Shown: in pieces, positions 47,221 through 56,468 of the stretch
Layout: each line of letters opens with the position of its first letter
Numbering within the stretch: position 1 is the stretch's first letter
Assembly (NCBI RefSeq): GCF_000507185.2
Contig: NZ_AYTM02000002.1
Coordinates: 5,863,501-5,927,500 of the forward strand
Length of the DNA: 64,000 nucleotides
Direction: 5' to 3'
Source of the DNA: Pseudomonas syringae KCTC 12500
Lineage (GTDB): Bacteria > Pseudomonadota > Gammaproteobacteria > Pseudomonadales > Pseudomonadaceae
Made by a program: the position numbers and the translations under genes
The notes under the pieces: generated by a model
Seen by the model: the letters and a program-made list of their open reading frames with translations, nothing else
Database searches by the model: none
What the model was told of the DNA's origin: nothing

Positions 47221-47913
47221 ATGAAACCAACAGACGAAAACAGCACAAACTATTTGATGGTCAGTGCCGCCGCTAAAAAGCTAGGGGAGCAAGCCTGTAC
47301 ATTAGGCATTAAGCATATTAAAAACGGCACACTGCGCTTGCAGTTCAACCGTGAAGTCGCCTATTACGCTAAAAGTATTGTCAATGATGTCTCTGAAGGT
47401 AAAAAAAGTCCTGAGCAGGGCCTAAAAGAACTAAAAGATGAACAAAATAGCTTGTTTACTCAGTCATGGGAGGTTGCCAAAAAAGGCGTTGGCGCAGTCG
47501 CCGGAGCAATGCAATTTGTAGCGGGTGCGGGCATTTGCTATGGCTCTGTAGGTACGCTGTGCCTCGTTGCCGGTGTACCAATTATGGCTCATGGTGCAAA
47601 TAACGTTTATGAAAACGGGCGCAACCTTTGGGAGGGGCGCAGTGACACAGAAGGCCCAGTAAGAAAGGGGTACCAAGCAGCAGCGAAAGCAGTTGGTTAC
47701 GGAGCACAAGAAGGAAATATGGCCTACGGGTCAGCCGACCTTGCGATGTCTGTATATGGTGTCACTAAGCTGGTTCTAAAACCAGACTCTTGGCGCCTAT
47801 ATAGATACATTAGAACTGATTATGTTCGTGCATATAGAAACACCTCAATACCTGTATTGGTCATAGATAGGGCCGCCGACGCTATCACCGTAGACGGAAT
47901 GCAAAAACAGTGA
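47221..47913 (+). CDS. DUF4225 protein, candidate Hcp-delivered T6SS effector
   Basis: A 230-residue protein resembling the DUF4225 family. Its centre is hydrophobic (GVGAVAGAMQFVAGAGICYGSVGTLCLVAGVPIMAHG, residues about 84-120), suggesting one or two membrane insertions; the C-terminal half has GSADLAMSVYGVTKLVLKPDSWRLYRYIRTDYVRAY. DUF4225 genes are commonly found next to hcp or vgrG, where they are treated as toxin candidates. It lies 96 bp after hcp, and the next gene starts on its stop codon. A membrane-acting effector is the best guess (inference). Confidence 0.7.
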   Translation: MKPTDENSTNYLMVSAAAKKLGEQACTLGIKHIKNGTLRLQFNREVAYYAKSIVNDVSEGKKSPEQGLKELKDEQNSLFTQSWEVAKKGVGAVAGAMQFVAGAGICYGSVGTLCLVAGVPIMAHGANNVYENGRNLWEGRSDTEGPVRKGYQAAAKAVGYGAQEGNMAYGSADLAMSVYGVTKLVLKPDSWRLYRYIRTDYVRAYRNTSIPVLVIDRAADAITVDGMQKQ

Positions 47914-48125
47914 ACCGACAAAAAGCTGGACGATTTTTTTCAAACGCAAGAGTTTATTTATTTGCGATTGCGTGCGCGGCTTTTCATTCAGTATGGATAT
48001 TGCTTCTACTTAGTTACTTTTTTGATCTTAGCGTCTTTGCGGCTAGATTTGTAGCAACACTACTTTTTATTATAATTTCTTTTTTTTGCATTAAATTATT
48101 CCATGGAAAAATAAAGAGACTTTGA
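47910..48125 (+). CDS. Small membrane protein, candidate immunity partner
   Basis: A 71-residue protein starting at GTG 47910, which overlaps the DUF4225 stop (GTGA). Two hydrophobic helices (VYLFAIACAAFHSVWILLLLSYFF and FVATLLFIIISFFCIKLF) and a basic tail (HGKIKRL) are evident. Very AT-rich. Being small, membrane-bound and translationally coupled to a putative toxin, it fits an immunity protein. No homology-based evidence is claimed. Confidence 0.6.
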   Translation: MNRQKAGRFFSNARVYLFAIACAAFHSVWILLLLSYFFDLSVFAARFVATLLFIIISFFCIKLFHGKIKRL

Positions 48126-48230
48126 TTTATATAGTCTGCAATATACAGTTTTTCTTAATTAATCAGAGACTCAATAATGAGCCGATCAGTATACCGATTA
48201 CGTACGCCCGCCCACGTCCAATACTAAAGC

Positions 48231-49175
48231 TCAAACCCCCTCCCGCCGCCGATCCTCCCTCGGGCATTTCGTAAACCGTGCTCGATAGCTGCGAGTGAAA
48301 TACGACGGCGATTCGAACCCGCAGGCGATGCTTACTTCCAGCACACTCAGACCGCTTTGCCGCAGCAGTTGCCGGGCTTTCTCCAGGCGCAGGCCCAGAT
48401 AGAAGTTGCTCGGCGTGTCGTTCAGGTGCAGGCGAAACAAGCGTTCCAGCTGGCGCCGGGTGACGTTGATCGCTTCGGCAAGGGCCAGCGTACTGAGGGG
48501 GCGTTCGGTTTGCTGTTCCATCTCTCCGATCACGTGCACCAACTTCTTGTTGGCGATGCCATAGCGCGTAGCGATCTGCATGCGTTGGTGGTCCTTGCGC
48601 GTGCGGATGCGGCCCAGTACGAATTGTTCGGACACCTGAATCGCCAACTCGGGGCCGTGCGCCTGGGCGATCAGGTCGAGCATCAGGTCGATGGACGCTG
48701 TGCCCCCTGCGCATGTGATGCGGCGGCGGTCGATCTCGAACAGTTCCTGGGTCACGGTGAGCTGTGGATAGGACTCCTTGAACGCTTCGATGGCTTCCCA
48801 ATGCAGGGTCAGGCGATGGCCATCGAGCAAGCCGGTTTCAGCGAGCACGCAGGCGCCAGTGTCGATGGCGCCCAGGGTCACGCCTTCATGATCAAGGCGA
48901 CGCAGCCAGTGCTGCAGGGCCGGGGTGGCGAACTGCAGCGGCTCAAAGCCGGCCACCACCAGCAGGGTCGTGCCCTTTTTCAGCGGCTCCAGCGCCGAGT
49001 CGGCGTTGACCGACATCCCATTGCTTGCCTGTACCGCGCCGCCGTCGGCGCTCAGGACGTGCCAGCGGTATAGGTCGCCGCCAAAGCGATTGGCCACCCG
49101 CAAGGGCTCCAGCGCGGAGATAAATCCGATGGCCGAGAACCCCGGCATCAGCAAAAAATAGAAATCCTGGGCCAT
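48231..49175 (-). CDS. cdhR: Carnitine catabolism transcriptional regulator (AraC/GlxA type)
   Basis: A 314-residue regulator with an N-terminal DJ-1/GATase-like domain (LLMPGFSAIGFISALEPLRVANR) and a C-terminal AraC HTH (LALAEAINVTRRQLERLFRLHLNDTPSNFY). This is the GlxA architecture of CdhR in P. aeruginosa, which activates carnitine catabolism. It is divergent from caiX-cdhC-cdhA-cdhB. Direct repeats at 49246 and 49267 look like its operator. Confidence 0.9.
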   Translation of the reverse strand: MAQDFYFLLMPGFSAIGFISALEPLRVANRFGGDLYRWHVLSADGGAVQASNGMSVNADSALEPLKKGTTLLVVAGFEPLQFATPALQHWLRRLDHEGVTLGAIDTGACVLAETGLLDGHRLTLHWEAIEAFKESYPQLTVTQELFEIDRRRITCAGGTASIDLMLDLIAQAHGPELAIQVSEQFVLGRIRTRKDHQRMQIATRYGIANKKLVHVIGEMEQQTERPLSTLALAEAINVTRRQLERLFRLHLNDTPSNFYLGLRLEKARQLLRQSGLSVLEVSIACGFESPSYFTRSYRARFTKCPREDRRREGV

Positions 49176-49245
49176 GGTAACGCTCTCCTCGGACGCTGCA
49201 GCGTGGCACGTTGATACTCCCGTTCATGGGCGCATTCAAGGGGCA

Positions 49246-49280
49246 GGTCGCCGCAGTGCAAAAGCGGGTCGCTGCAGTGC
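49246..49280. promoter_or_regulatory. Direct repeats, putative CdhR operator
   Basis: GGTCGCCGCAGTGC (49246-49259) and GGTCGCTGCAGTGC (49267-49280) differ at one base and are 21 bp apart, two helical turns. They lie between cdhR and caiX, as expected for an AraC-family site. Confidence 0.65.
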
Positions 49281-49369
49281 GCTTGGCCGCCCTTCAGGCA
49301 GGGTAATTTGTTTCCACGGTGCACAAAGACGCCGACACCCCACAATAACGATCTGCCGAGGGCCCCACC

Positions 49370-50314
49370 ATGAACCGACTGATTAGTTGCAGCGTGCTTG
49401 CACTCAGCGCCAGCGCTCTCTTGAGCAGCAATGTAATGGCGGCTGATGCCGCTTCATGCCAGAACGTGCGCATGGGTGTGGTGAACTGGACCGACGTGAT
49501 CGCAACCAGCGCCATGACCCAAGTGTTGCTCGACGGCCTGGGTTACAAGACCAAACAGACCAGCGCTTCCCAGCAGATCATTTTCGCCGGCATCCGCGAC
49601 CAGCGCCTGGATCTCTTTCTGGGCTACTGGAACCCGCTGATGACCCAGACCATCACGCCGTTTGTCGAAGCCCGGAAGGTCAAAGTGCTCGACAAACCGA
49701 GCCTGGAAGACGCTCGCGCCACCCTCGCCGTGCCGACTTACCTGGCGGACAAGGGCCTGAAGTCCTTTGCCGATATCGCCAGGTTCGAGAAGGAACTGGG
49801 CGGCAAAATCTACGGCATTGAGCCTGGTTCAGGCGCCAATACCCAGATCAAGGCGATGATCGCCAAAAACCAGTTCGGCCTGGGCAAATTCCAGTTGGTG
49901 GAGTCCAGCGAAGCCGGCATGCTCGCCGCCGTGGACCGTGCCGTACGCCGCAAGGAAGCCGTGGTATTTTTCGGCTGGACGCCGCACCCGATGAACGTCA
50001 ACGTGGCGATGACTTACCTCAATGGCAGCGACGACGCCCTGGGCCCGAACGAGGGCATGGCTACGGTGTGGACGGTCACTTCGCCGACTTATGCCGAACA
50101 GTGCCCCAACGTGCATAGATTGCTGACTAACCTGACGTTCACCGCCGCCGACGAGAGCCGGATGATGCAGCCGCTACTGGATCACAAGGATGCTCTCGAG
50201 TCCGCTAGACAATGGCTCAAAGACCATCCTCAAGACCAGGCGCGCTGGCTTAAAGGCGTCACCACCTTCGACGGCAAACCGGCTGCGGCAAACCTTCAAT
50301 TGAGCAGCCAATAA
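49370..50314 (+). CDS. caiX: Carnitine-binding ABC transporter substrate-binding protein
   Basis: A 314-residue quaternary-amine-binding protein. A signal peptide [24 protein letters not shown] precedes [20 protein letters not shown], with [12 protein letters not shown] and [10 protein letters not shown] providing aromatic residues (Trp/Tyr) suited to bind a trimethylammonium group. Typical of CaiX, which feeds the CbcWV permease/ATPase encoded elsewhere. It is the first gene of the carnitine operon. Confidence 0.88.
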   Translation: MNRLISCSVLALSASALLSSNVMAADAASCQNVRMGVVNWTDVIATSAMTQVLLDGLGYKTKQTSASQQIIFAGIRDQRLDLFLGYWNPLMTQTITPFVEARKVKVLDKPSLEDARATLAVPTYLADKGLKSFADIARFEKELGGKIYGIEPGSGANTQIKAMIAKNQFGLGKFQLVESSEAGMLAAVDRAVRRKEAVVFFGWTPHPMNVNVAMTYLNGSDDALGPNEGMATVWTVTSPTYAEQCPNVHRLLTNLTFTAADESRMMQPLLDHKDALESARQWLKDHPQDQARWLKGVTTFDGKPAAANLQLSSQ

Positions 50315-50387
50315 CCTGATTTTGAACGGCCGTTTCGCGATCCTCCAGGGTCGCGAACGGCGTCCTCACGCCTGTAAGGAGCCACCC

Positions 50388-51275
50388 ATGAACCACGACG
50401 TCATCATCACCTGCGCACTCACCGGTGCTGGCGACACGACCGCCCGAAGCCCTCACGTACCGGTCACGCCCAAGCAAATCGCGACCGCCGCGGTTGAGGC
50501 CGCCAAAGCCGGTGCCACCGTGGTGCACTGTCATGTGCGCGACCCACACACCGGTAAGTTCAGCCGCGACGTGGCGCTGTACCGCGAAGTGATGGAGCGC
50601 ATTCGGGAGGCCGACATCGACATCATCGTCAACCTCACTGCTGGCATGGGTGGCGATCTGGAGATTGGCGATGGTGAGCACCCGATGGAGTTTGGTGCCA
50701 ATACCGACCTGGTCGGCCCAATGACACGTCTGGCACATGTCGAGGAACTGCTGCCGGAAATCTGCACCCTCGACTGCGGCACCCTGAACTTTGGCGACGG
50801 CGACACTATTTATGTGTCCACCCCGTCGCAACTGCGCGCCGGCGCCAGACGTATCCAGGCGCTGGGCGTAAAGGCCGAACTGGAAATTTTCGACACCGGC
50901 CACCTGTGGTTCGCCAAACAGATGATCAAGGAAGGTCTGCTCGACAACCCGCTGTTCCAGCTGTGCCTGGGTATTCCATGGGGCGCACCCGCCGACACCA
51001 CCACCATGAAAGCCATGGTCGATAATCTGCCCGCCGATGCGGTGTGGGCGGGCTTTGGCATTGGCCGCATGCAGATGCCGATGGCTGCGCAAGCGGTGTT
51101 GCTGGGCGGCAACGTCCGGGTCGGTCTGGAGGACAACCTGTGGCTGGACAAGGGCGTGCTAGCCACCAACGGTCAATTGGTGGAACGCGCCAGTGAAATT
51201 CTCAGCCGCTTGGGCGCACGAGTCATGACCCCGGCAGAAGGCCGCATCAAGATGGGCCTTACCAAGCGTGGCTAA
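50388..51275 (+). CDS. cdhC: 3-dehydrocarnitine cleavage enzyme (BKACE family)
   Basis: A 295-residue beta-keto-acid cleavage enzyme. The zinc-binding motif VVHCHVRDP is near residue 45; a Glu/Asp-rich active-site segment follows around residues 80-110. It cleaves 3-dehydrocarnitine with acetyl-CoA to acetoacetate and betainyl-CoA. ATG 50388 follows GTAAGGA at 8 bases; the frame extends upstream to 50322 with no matching features. Confidence 0.9.
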   Translation: MNHDVIITCALTGAGDTTARSPHVPVTPKQIATAAVEAAKAGATVVHCHVRDPHTGKFSRDVALYREVMERIREADIDIIVNLTAGMGGDLEIGDGEHPMEFGANTDLVGPMTRLAHVEELLPEICTLDCGTLNFGDGDTIYVSTPSQLRAGARRIQALGVKAELEIFDTGHLWFAKQMIKEGLLDNPLFQLCLGIPWGAPADTTTMKAMVDNLPADAVWAGFGIGRMQMPMAAQAVLLGGNVRVGLEDNLWLDKGVLATNGQLVERASEILSRLGARVMTPAEGRIKMGLTKRG

Positions 51276-51332
51276 AGCCTCCGAGACATAAAACCCCGTG
51301 ATTGAATCACCGCACTCTTCAGGAGCGTCGCC

Positions 51333-52298
51333 ATGAGCTTTATCACCGAAATCAAAACCTTCGCCGCTCTTGGCAGCGGCGTCATCGGCAGTGGCTGGGT
51401 ATCCCGCGCCCTCGCCCATGGCCTGGATGTGGTCGCCTGGGACCCCGCGCCCGGCGCCGAAGCAGCGTTGCGTAAACGTGTCGCCAATGCCTGGGGCGCC
51501 CTGGAGCAACAGGGCCTGGTACCCGGCGCATCCCAAACTCGCCTGCGCTTCGTGGCCACCATTGAGGAATGTGTCAGCGACGCCGACTTCATTCAGGAAA
51601 GCGCCCCGGAACGCCTGGAACTGAAACTGGATCTGCACAGCAGGATCAGCGCGGCGGCCAGGCCGAATGTGTTAATTGGCTCGAGTACGTCAGGCCTGTT
51701 GCCAAGTGACTTCTACGAAAGCTCCGCGCACCCCGAGCGCTGCGTGGTCGGTCACCCGTTCAATCCGGTGTACCTGCTGCCGTTGGTGGAAGTGGTGGGC
51801 GGCAAAAATACTGCTCCGGAGGCCATTCAGGCGGCGATCAAGGTCTATGAATCCCTCGGTATGCGCCCGCTGCATGTGCGCAAGGAAGTCCCCGGCTTTA
51901 TCGCTGACCGCTTGCTCGAAGCGCTATGGCGCGAGGCGCTGCACCTGGTCAATGACGGCGTGGCGACCACCGGCGAAATCGATGATGCGATCCGCTTCGG
52001 TGCCGGGTTGCGCTGGTCGTTCATGGGCACCTTTCTCACCTATACATTGGCGGGTGGCGATGCGGGCATGCGCCACTTCATGACTCAGTTCGGCCCGGCG
52101 TTGCAGTTGCCATGGACCTACCTGCCGGCACCGGAACTGACCGGCAAACTGATCGACGATGTGGTCGACGGCACCACTGATCAGCTGGGTAAACACAGTA
52201 TTTCGGCGTTGGAGCGCTACCGTGACGATTGCTTGCTCGCCGTGATGGAGGCGGTGAAGACTACCAAGGCCAGGCATGGCATGAGCTTTGCAGAATGA
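51333..52298 (+). CDS. cdhA: L-carnitine dehydrogenase
   Basis: A 321-residue NAD-dependent 3-hydroxyacyl-CoA dehydrogenase-like enzyme that oxidises L-carnitine to 3-dehydrocarnitine. The Rossmann motif [12 protein letters not shown] is near residue 12, and [20 protein letters not shown] near 138 matches the family. Second enzyme of the carnitine pathway operon, in the usual order. Confidence 0.93.
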   Translation: MSFITEIKTFAALGSGVIGSGWVSRALAHGLDVVAWDPAPGAEAALRKRVANAWGALEQQGLVPGASQTRLRFVATIEECVSDADFIQESAPERLELKLDLHSRISAAARPNVLIGSSTSGLLPSDFYESSAHPERCVVGHPFNPVYLLPLVEVVGGKNTAPEAIQAAIKVYESLGMRPLHVRKEVPGFIADRLLEALWREALHLVNDGVATTGEIDDAIRFGAGLRWSFMGTFLTYTLAGGDAGMRHFMTQFGPALQLPWTYLPAPELTGKLIDDVVDGTTDQLGKHSISALERYRDDCLLAVMEAVKTTKARHGMSFAE

Positions 52299-52404
52299 CC
52301 CTCGGGAAACCGGCTTGCCTTTGCTGGGAGCTGTGAATCTTCCATCGCCCTGCAGAGCACGCCAGCTCCCTCATTTGATCAGTACTGACCCGGAATCCCC
52401 CGAC

Positions 52405-52881
52405 ATGCCTGCACTGACCACCTACACCACCCGAGTCCAACCCGACTGGGTCGACTACAACGGCCACCTTCGTGACGCGTTCTACCTGCTGATATTCAGC
52501 TATGCCACTGACGGGCTGATGGAAGCCCTGGGGCTGGATAGCGATAACCGCGAAGCCAGCGGCCACTCGCTGTTCACTCTGGAACTGCACCTCAATTACC
52601 TGCACGAAGTGAAACTCGGCGCCGAGGTTGAGGTGCATACCCAACTGATCGCCCACGACGCCAAGCGCCTACATCTCTATCACAGCTTGCATTTGGTAGG
52701 CGATGAGATGGAACTGGCTGGCAATGAGCAGATGCTGTTGCACGTAGACCTGGCAGGCCCGCATGCAACGATGTTCACCAAGGCAACGAAGGAAAGACTT
52801 GACGCTATGAGCGCTGGGCAGTCAGAGCTGCCGAGGCCCAAGCTCCTTGGCCGGGTGATTGGGTTGCACGCTGGAAAATAA
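52405..52881 (+). CDS. cdhB: Betainyl-CoA thioesterase
   Basis: A 158-residue hot-dog thioesterase. The active-site segment VDYNGHLRDAFYLLIFSYATDG is near residue 15. It releases glycine betaine from betainyl-CoA, completing the pathway. ATG 52405 gives MPALTTYTTRVQ; the frame extends to 52288 but the extra residues overlap the region after cdhA and lack conservation. Confidence 0.88.
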   Translation: MPALTTYTTRVQPDWVDYNGHLRDAFYLLIFSYATDGLMEALGLDSDNREASGHSLFTLELHLNYLHEVKLGAEVEVHTQLIAHDAKRLHLYHSLHLVGDEMELAGNEQMLLHVDLAGPHATMFTKATKERLDAMSAGQSELPRPKLLGRVIGLHAGK

Positions 52882-53078
52882 TCGAAAGAGCCCCTTACTG
52901 CCAATACCTTGATCCACATCGGACTGCCCAGGCTGACACTGAAGGGTGCGTGACAAACGGCTCTCTTCAAAAACCTGGCAGGCATGACCCGCAGGGTTAC
53001 TTGTCGAACTGCGCGCATCATTTGCGCAATCCATTAAACATTGGTGCGCTGCATCACAGTTTGCCATGTAAAAACAGC

Positions 53079-53108
53079 TTGCACTCCAACCCAACATGCA
53101 ACTATAAA
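53079..53108 (+). promoter_or_regulatory. Promoter of the GntR operon, near-leaderless
   Basis: TTGCAC (53079-53084), an 18-bp spacer, then TATAAA (53103-53108). The start would be around 53115, which coincides with an ATG, suggesting a leaderless or nearly leaderless mRNA. No Shine-Dalgarno sequence is visible. Confidence 0.6.
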
Positions 53109-53114
53109 ATGTAC

Positions 53115-53828
53115 ATGACTAGACAGGTTCGATTCGACAAGAAAACCCAGGTGATCAATGAGCTGATCCGCCGTATCGAAAGCGGCCAGATGAGCTCCGG
53201 TGCCCTGCTTCCCGGGGAAAATCTCCTGGCCCAGGAATTCAACGTCAGCCGCGGCACGCTGCGCGAAGCGTTGTCCGAGCTCAAGCGGCGTAACTTCATT
53301 GCCACCCAGACCGGTGTGGGTTCGATCGTCACCTACGACGGTTTCAGTCTGGACCAGCGTGCCGGCTGGGCCCAGGCCCTGGCCGACACGGGTGCTGGCG
53401 TGCGTACGGAAATCCTGCGTCTGGTAGCGGTGGAACGGCCCGACATGGAGGTGCGCCTCGGCACTTCCAGCCTGGTGGCGCTGGACCGCCGACGTATCGC
53501 CGCCGATGGCAGTATCGTTTCCCTCGAGCGCGCCTTGATCCCGGCGGTCGATGGCCTGGAAAACCTGCCGCAAAACGGCCTGCTGGAACAGTCACTGACG
53601 GTGACCATGGCCGCCCACGGTTTCATTGGCGACAAGGGCGACCAATGGATCGGCGCAGGGCCTCTGAACCGTGATGACGCCGTGCTGCTGGCACGCGAGC
53701 CCGGCACGGTGTTTCTCAAGGCCGTGCGCACCACATTTGACCGCCGTGAACGTTTTATGGAGCACGTGGAGAGCCTGTTGGACCCCGTGCATTTTCGCCT
53801 TCACCTCGCCTTCGGATCGTCCACATGA
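53115..53828 (+). CDS. GntR/UTRA-family transcriptional regulator
   Basis: A 237-residue regulator of the HutC/YegW type. The winged helix covers residues 8-62 (VINELIRRIESGQMSSGALLPGENLLAQEFNVSRGTLREALSELK), followed by a UTRA ligand domain. It is translationally coupled (ATGA) to the ADP-ribosylglycohydrolase. ATG 53109 or 53115 are both possible; both lack a Shine-Dalgarno sequence. Probably a ligand-relieved repressor of its own operon. Confidence 0.87.
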   Translation: MTRQVRFDKKTQVINELIRRIESGQMSSGALLPGENLLAQEFNVSRGTLREALSELKRRNFIATQTGVGSIVTYDGFSLDQRAGWAQALADTGAGVRTEILRLVAVERPDMEVRLGTSSLVALDRRRIAADGSIVSLERALIPAVDGLENLPQNGLLEQSLTVTMAAHGFIGDKGDQWIGAGPLNRDDAVLLAREPGTVFLKAVRTTFDRRERFMEHVESLLDPVHFRLHLAFGSST

Positions 53829-54838
53829 GCGCAACCTTTCTGCAAGACCGAGGCCTGGGGGCCTTTTATGGCCTGGCCTTGGGCGACGCCTTGGGCATGC
53901 CGACGCAGTCGCTGCCGCGCGCGTTGATCCTGCAACGCTATGGCCGTATCAGTACGCTGATCGGCGCCGATGCCGACCAGCCGATCGCACCCAACATGCC
54001 GGCCGGCGCTATCACCGATGACACCGAGCAGGCCATCCTGGTGGCACAGTTGCTGGTGGCCGGCGGCGGCAGCATCGACCCGACAGCCCTGGCCCACAGC
54101 CTGATCGAGTGGGAAGCCGCGATGAAAGCCAAGGGCTCCTACGACCTGCTGGGGCCATCGACCAAGCGCGCGATTGAAATGATCCTTGACGGCCATAGCC
54201 CTGAAGAGGCCGGCCGCTTCGGCACCACCAATGGCGCGGCAATGCGTATCACCCCGGTGGGCATCGCGGGCGACGTGAGCAACCGCGAGGCCTTCATGGC
54301 GCTGGTGGTGCAAGCCTGTCAGGTGACCCATAACACCACGCTGGGCATCTCCAGCGCGGCGGCGGTCGCGGCCGTGGTGTCCGCCGGGATCAATGGCGCG
54401 CCCTTGGCCGAAGCTCTGGAGACAGGCGCCGAGGTGGCCCTGACTGCCGAACGCCATGGCCATTGGGTTGCGGGTGGGCGTATCGCCGCGCGCATTCAAT
54501 GGGCCAAGGCACTGTGCGCCGACTGCACAGACGAACAGCTGGCCGACCGGGTGCACGATGTGATTGGCACCTCGGTCGCCTCACAGGAATCAGTGGTCGC
54601 TGCGTTCACCCTCGCCCACCGCGTGGCGAGCAGCCAGCTCAGTCCGTTCGATGCGGTGTGCATGGCGGCCAGCCTGGGCGGCGACACCGACACAATTGCC
54701 GCCATTCTCGGCGCCATGCTGGGCGCCTGCAACGGCATGCACGCCTGGCCGGCGGCGTTGATTGAGCAAATTGATGCGGTCAACACGCTCGATCTCGCGC
54801 CTTTGGTCGAACAGCTGCTGGCCCTGCGCACCGGTTGA
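53825..54838 (+). CDS. ADP-ribosylglycohydrolase-family protein
   Basis: A 337-residue ARH-family hydrolase. Two metal-binding segments are clear: ITDDTEQAILVAQLL near residue 62 and LGGDTDTIAAILGAMLGA near 280. Family members cleave ADP-ribose from proteins or hydrolyse related N-glycosides. Its stop lies 160 bp before the NCS1 permease gene. The substrate is unknown; the cassette suggests a nucleoside-like ligand. Confidence 0.88.
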   Translation: MSATFLQDRGLGAFYGLALGDALGMPTQSLPRALILQRYGRISTLIGADADQPIAPNMPAGAITDDTEQAILVAQLLVAGGGSIDPTALAHSLIEWEAAMKAKGSYDLLGPSTKRAIEMILDGHSPEEAGRFGTTNGAAMRITPVGIAGDVSNREAFMALVVQACQVTHNTTLGISSAAAVAAVVSAGINGAPLAEALETGAEVALTAERHGHWVAGGRIAARIQWAKALCADCTDEQLADRVHDVIGTSVASQESVVAAFTLAHRVASSQLSPFDAVCMAASLGGDTDTIAAILGAMLGACNGMHAWPAALIEQIDAVNTLDLAPLVEQLLALRTG

Positions 54839-54998
54839 TGGACCGGGCTGTGCTCGCCCACTGTGAACGAGATCACCCTCGCCCTCAGCCTTCCGAGCGG
54901 CGATAAGGCTGACCCGATTTCGGAAAAGCCAATTTGCACTGGATTGCACCTGCTGACGTACTGCCACAACCACAATAAAGGCAATAGGAGCAACGCAA

Positions 54999-56468
54999 AT
55001 GACTACATCGTCCCCCTCTCAAAGTGCGGGTCAGCTGGAAACCCGCGGCATCGAGCCGGTTCCTGAAAACGAGTGCAACGGCCACCCGCTGCAACTGTTC
55101 TGGGTCTGGTTCGCCGCGAATATCAGCATCCTGGGCTTGCCGCTTGGCGCCACCCTGGTAGCGTTCCAGGGGCTGGCCATCTGGCAGGCAATTATCGTCG
55201 CCATCCTCGGTGCCGCCGGCTCGTTCGCCGTGGTGGGCGTCATATCCATTGCCGGGCGCCGCGGGAGGGCACCGAGCCTGACGCTGTCCCGGGCCATCTT
55301 CGGGGTGCGAGGCAATATCGGGCCCACGCTGGTTTCGCTGATGTCGCGTCTGGGCTGGGAAACGGTCAACACCACCACCGCCGCGTTTGTCCTGCTGTCA
55401 CTGTTCGCGATCCTTTTCGGCACCCCCGTGGAAGCGAAAAACTCGCCTGGCCTGACCCTGGTGTTCATCGCCTTGTTCGTGCTGCTGACCCTGACCGTCT
55501 CGGGCCTGGGCCATGCCACCTTGCTGGTCATCCAGAAATGGGCGACTTACCTGTTTGGCGCTCTGAACCTGGTGGTCGGTGGCTTTCTACTCACCCACAT
55601 CGACTGGAGCCTGGTCTTCGACGCGCCGGCAGCGCCACTGAGTGCGATGATAATCGGCGTCGGCACCATGGCCGCAGGCACCGGTATCGGTTGGGCCAAC
55701 GCGGGCGCCGACATGTCGCGCTATCAGCACGCCAGCGTTAAGGCCACTCGACTGGTGGCCTCGGCAGCGTTTGGCGCGGGGATACCACTGGTCTTGCTGA
55801 TCACTCTCGGCGGCCTGTTGTCGGTGGGCAACGATCATCTGGCGTCAGCCACCGACCCGATCATCGCCATTCGCGAGATGTTGCCCACCTGGATGGCCGT
55901 GCCCTATCTGATCACTGCGTTCGGCGGCCTGCTGCTGTCCAACAACCTGTCGGTCTACTCGGCCGGCCTGACCACTTTGACCCTAGGGCTGAAGGTCAAG
56001 CGAGTACACGCAGTCATCGTCGATATCATCGCGATCTTTGCCGGTTCGATCTATTTCATGCTGATCGCCGACAGCTTCTACGGCCCCTTCATTACGTTCA
56101 TTTCGATGTTGGCGGTGCCCATTACCGCGTGGGTCGGCATCTTTGTCGTCGACCTGCTGCACCGCCACATCTACTCCCCAAAAGACCTGCTGGACCAGAC
56201 CCCAAACAGCGCCTACTGGTACCGCGGCGGCGTCGAATGGCGCGCGCTGGGCTCGTGGGCATTGGCAATCGTGCTTGGCTTCAGCTTCACCACCGTGGCC
56301 ACCACCCCGGAGCATGTGCTGTTCAAGGGCTTCCTTGCCGATTCCTGGCTGGGTCATAACGGCCTGGGCTGGATCGTGACCTTCATTGTCGCCGGTGGCC
56401 TGTATGCGCTGCTCGGCGGGGCACGTGATCGCCGTATCGCTCCCAAAGAGGCTGCCCATGCCCGCTAA
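54999..56468 (+). CDS. NCS1-family purine/cytosine permease
   Basis: A 489-residue, 12-helix transporter of the NCS1 (cytosine, purine, allantoin, nucleoside) family. Helix-1 signature NISILGLPLGATL and later SLTLSRAIFGVRGN and WANAGADMSRY are typical. TAGGAG precedes the ATG. Its last codons overlap the PfkB start. The likely substrate is a nucleobase or nucleoside. Confidence 0.88.
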   Translation: MTTSSPSQSAGQLETRGIEPVPENECNGHPLQLFWVWFAANISILGLPLGATLVAFQGLAIWQAIIVAILGAAGSFAVVGVISIAGRRGRAPSLTLSRAIFGVRGNIGPTLVSLMSRLGWETVNTTTAAFVLLSLFAILFGTPVEAKNSPGLTLVFIALFVLLTLTVSGLGHATLLVIQKWATYLFGALNLVVGGFLLTHIDWSLVFDAPAAPLSAMIIGVGTMAAGTGIGWANAGADMSRYQHASVKATRLVASAAFGAGIPLVLLITLGGLLSVGNDHLASATDPIIAIREMLPTWMAVPYLITAFGGLLLSNNLSVYSAGLTTLTLGLKVKRVHAVIVDIIAIFAGSIYFMLIADSFYGPFITFISMLAVPITAWVGIFVVDLLHRHIYSPKDLLDQTPNSAYWYRGGVEWRALGSWALAIVLGFSFTTVATTPEHVLFKGFLADSWLGHNGLGWIVTFIVAGGLYALLGGARDRRIAPKEAAHAR

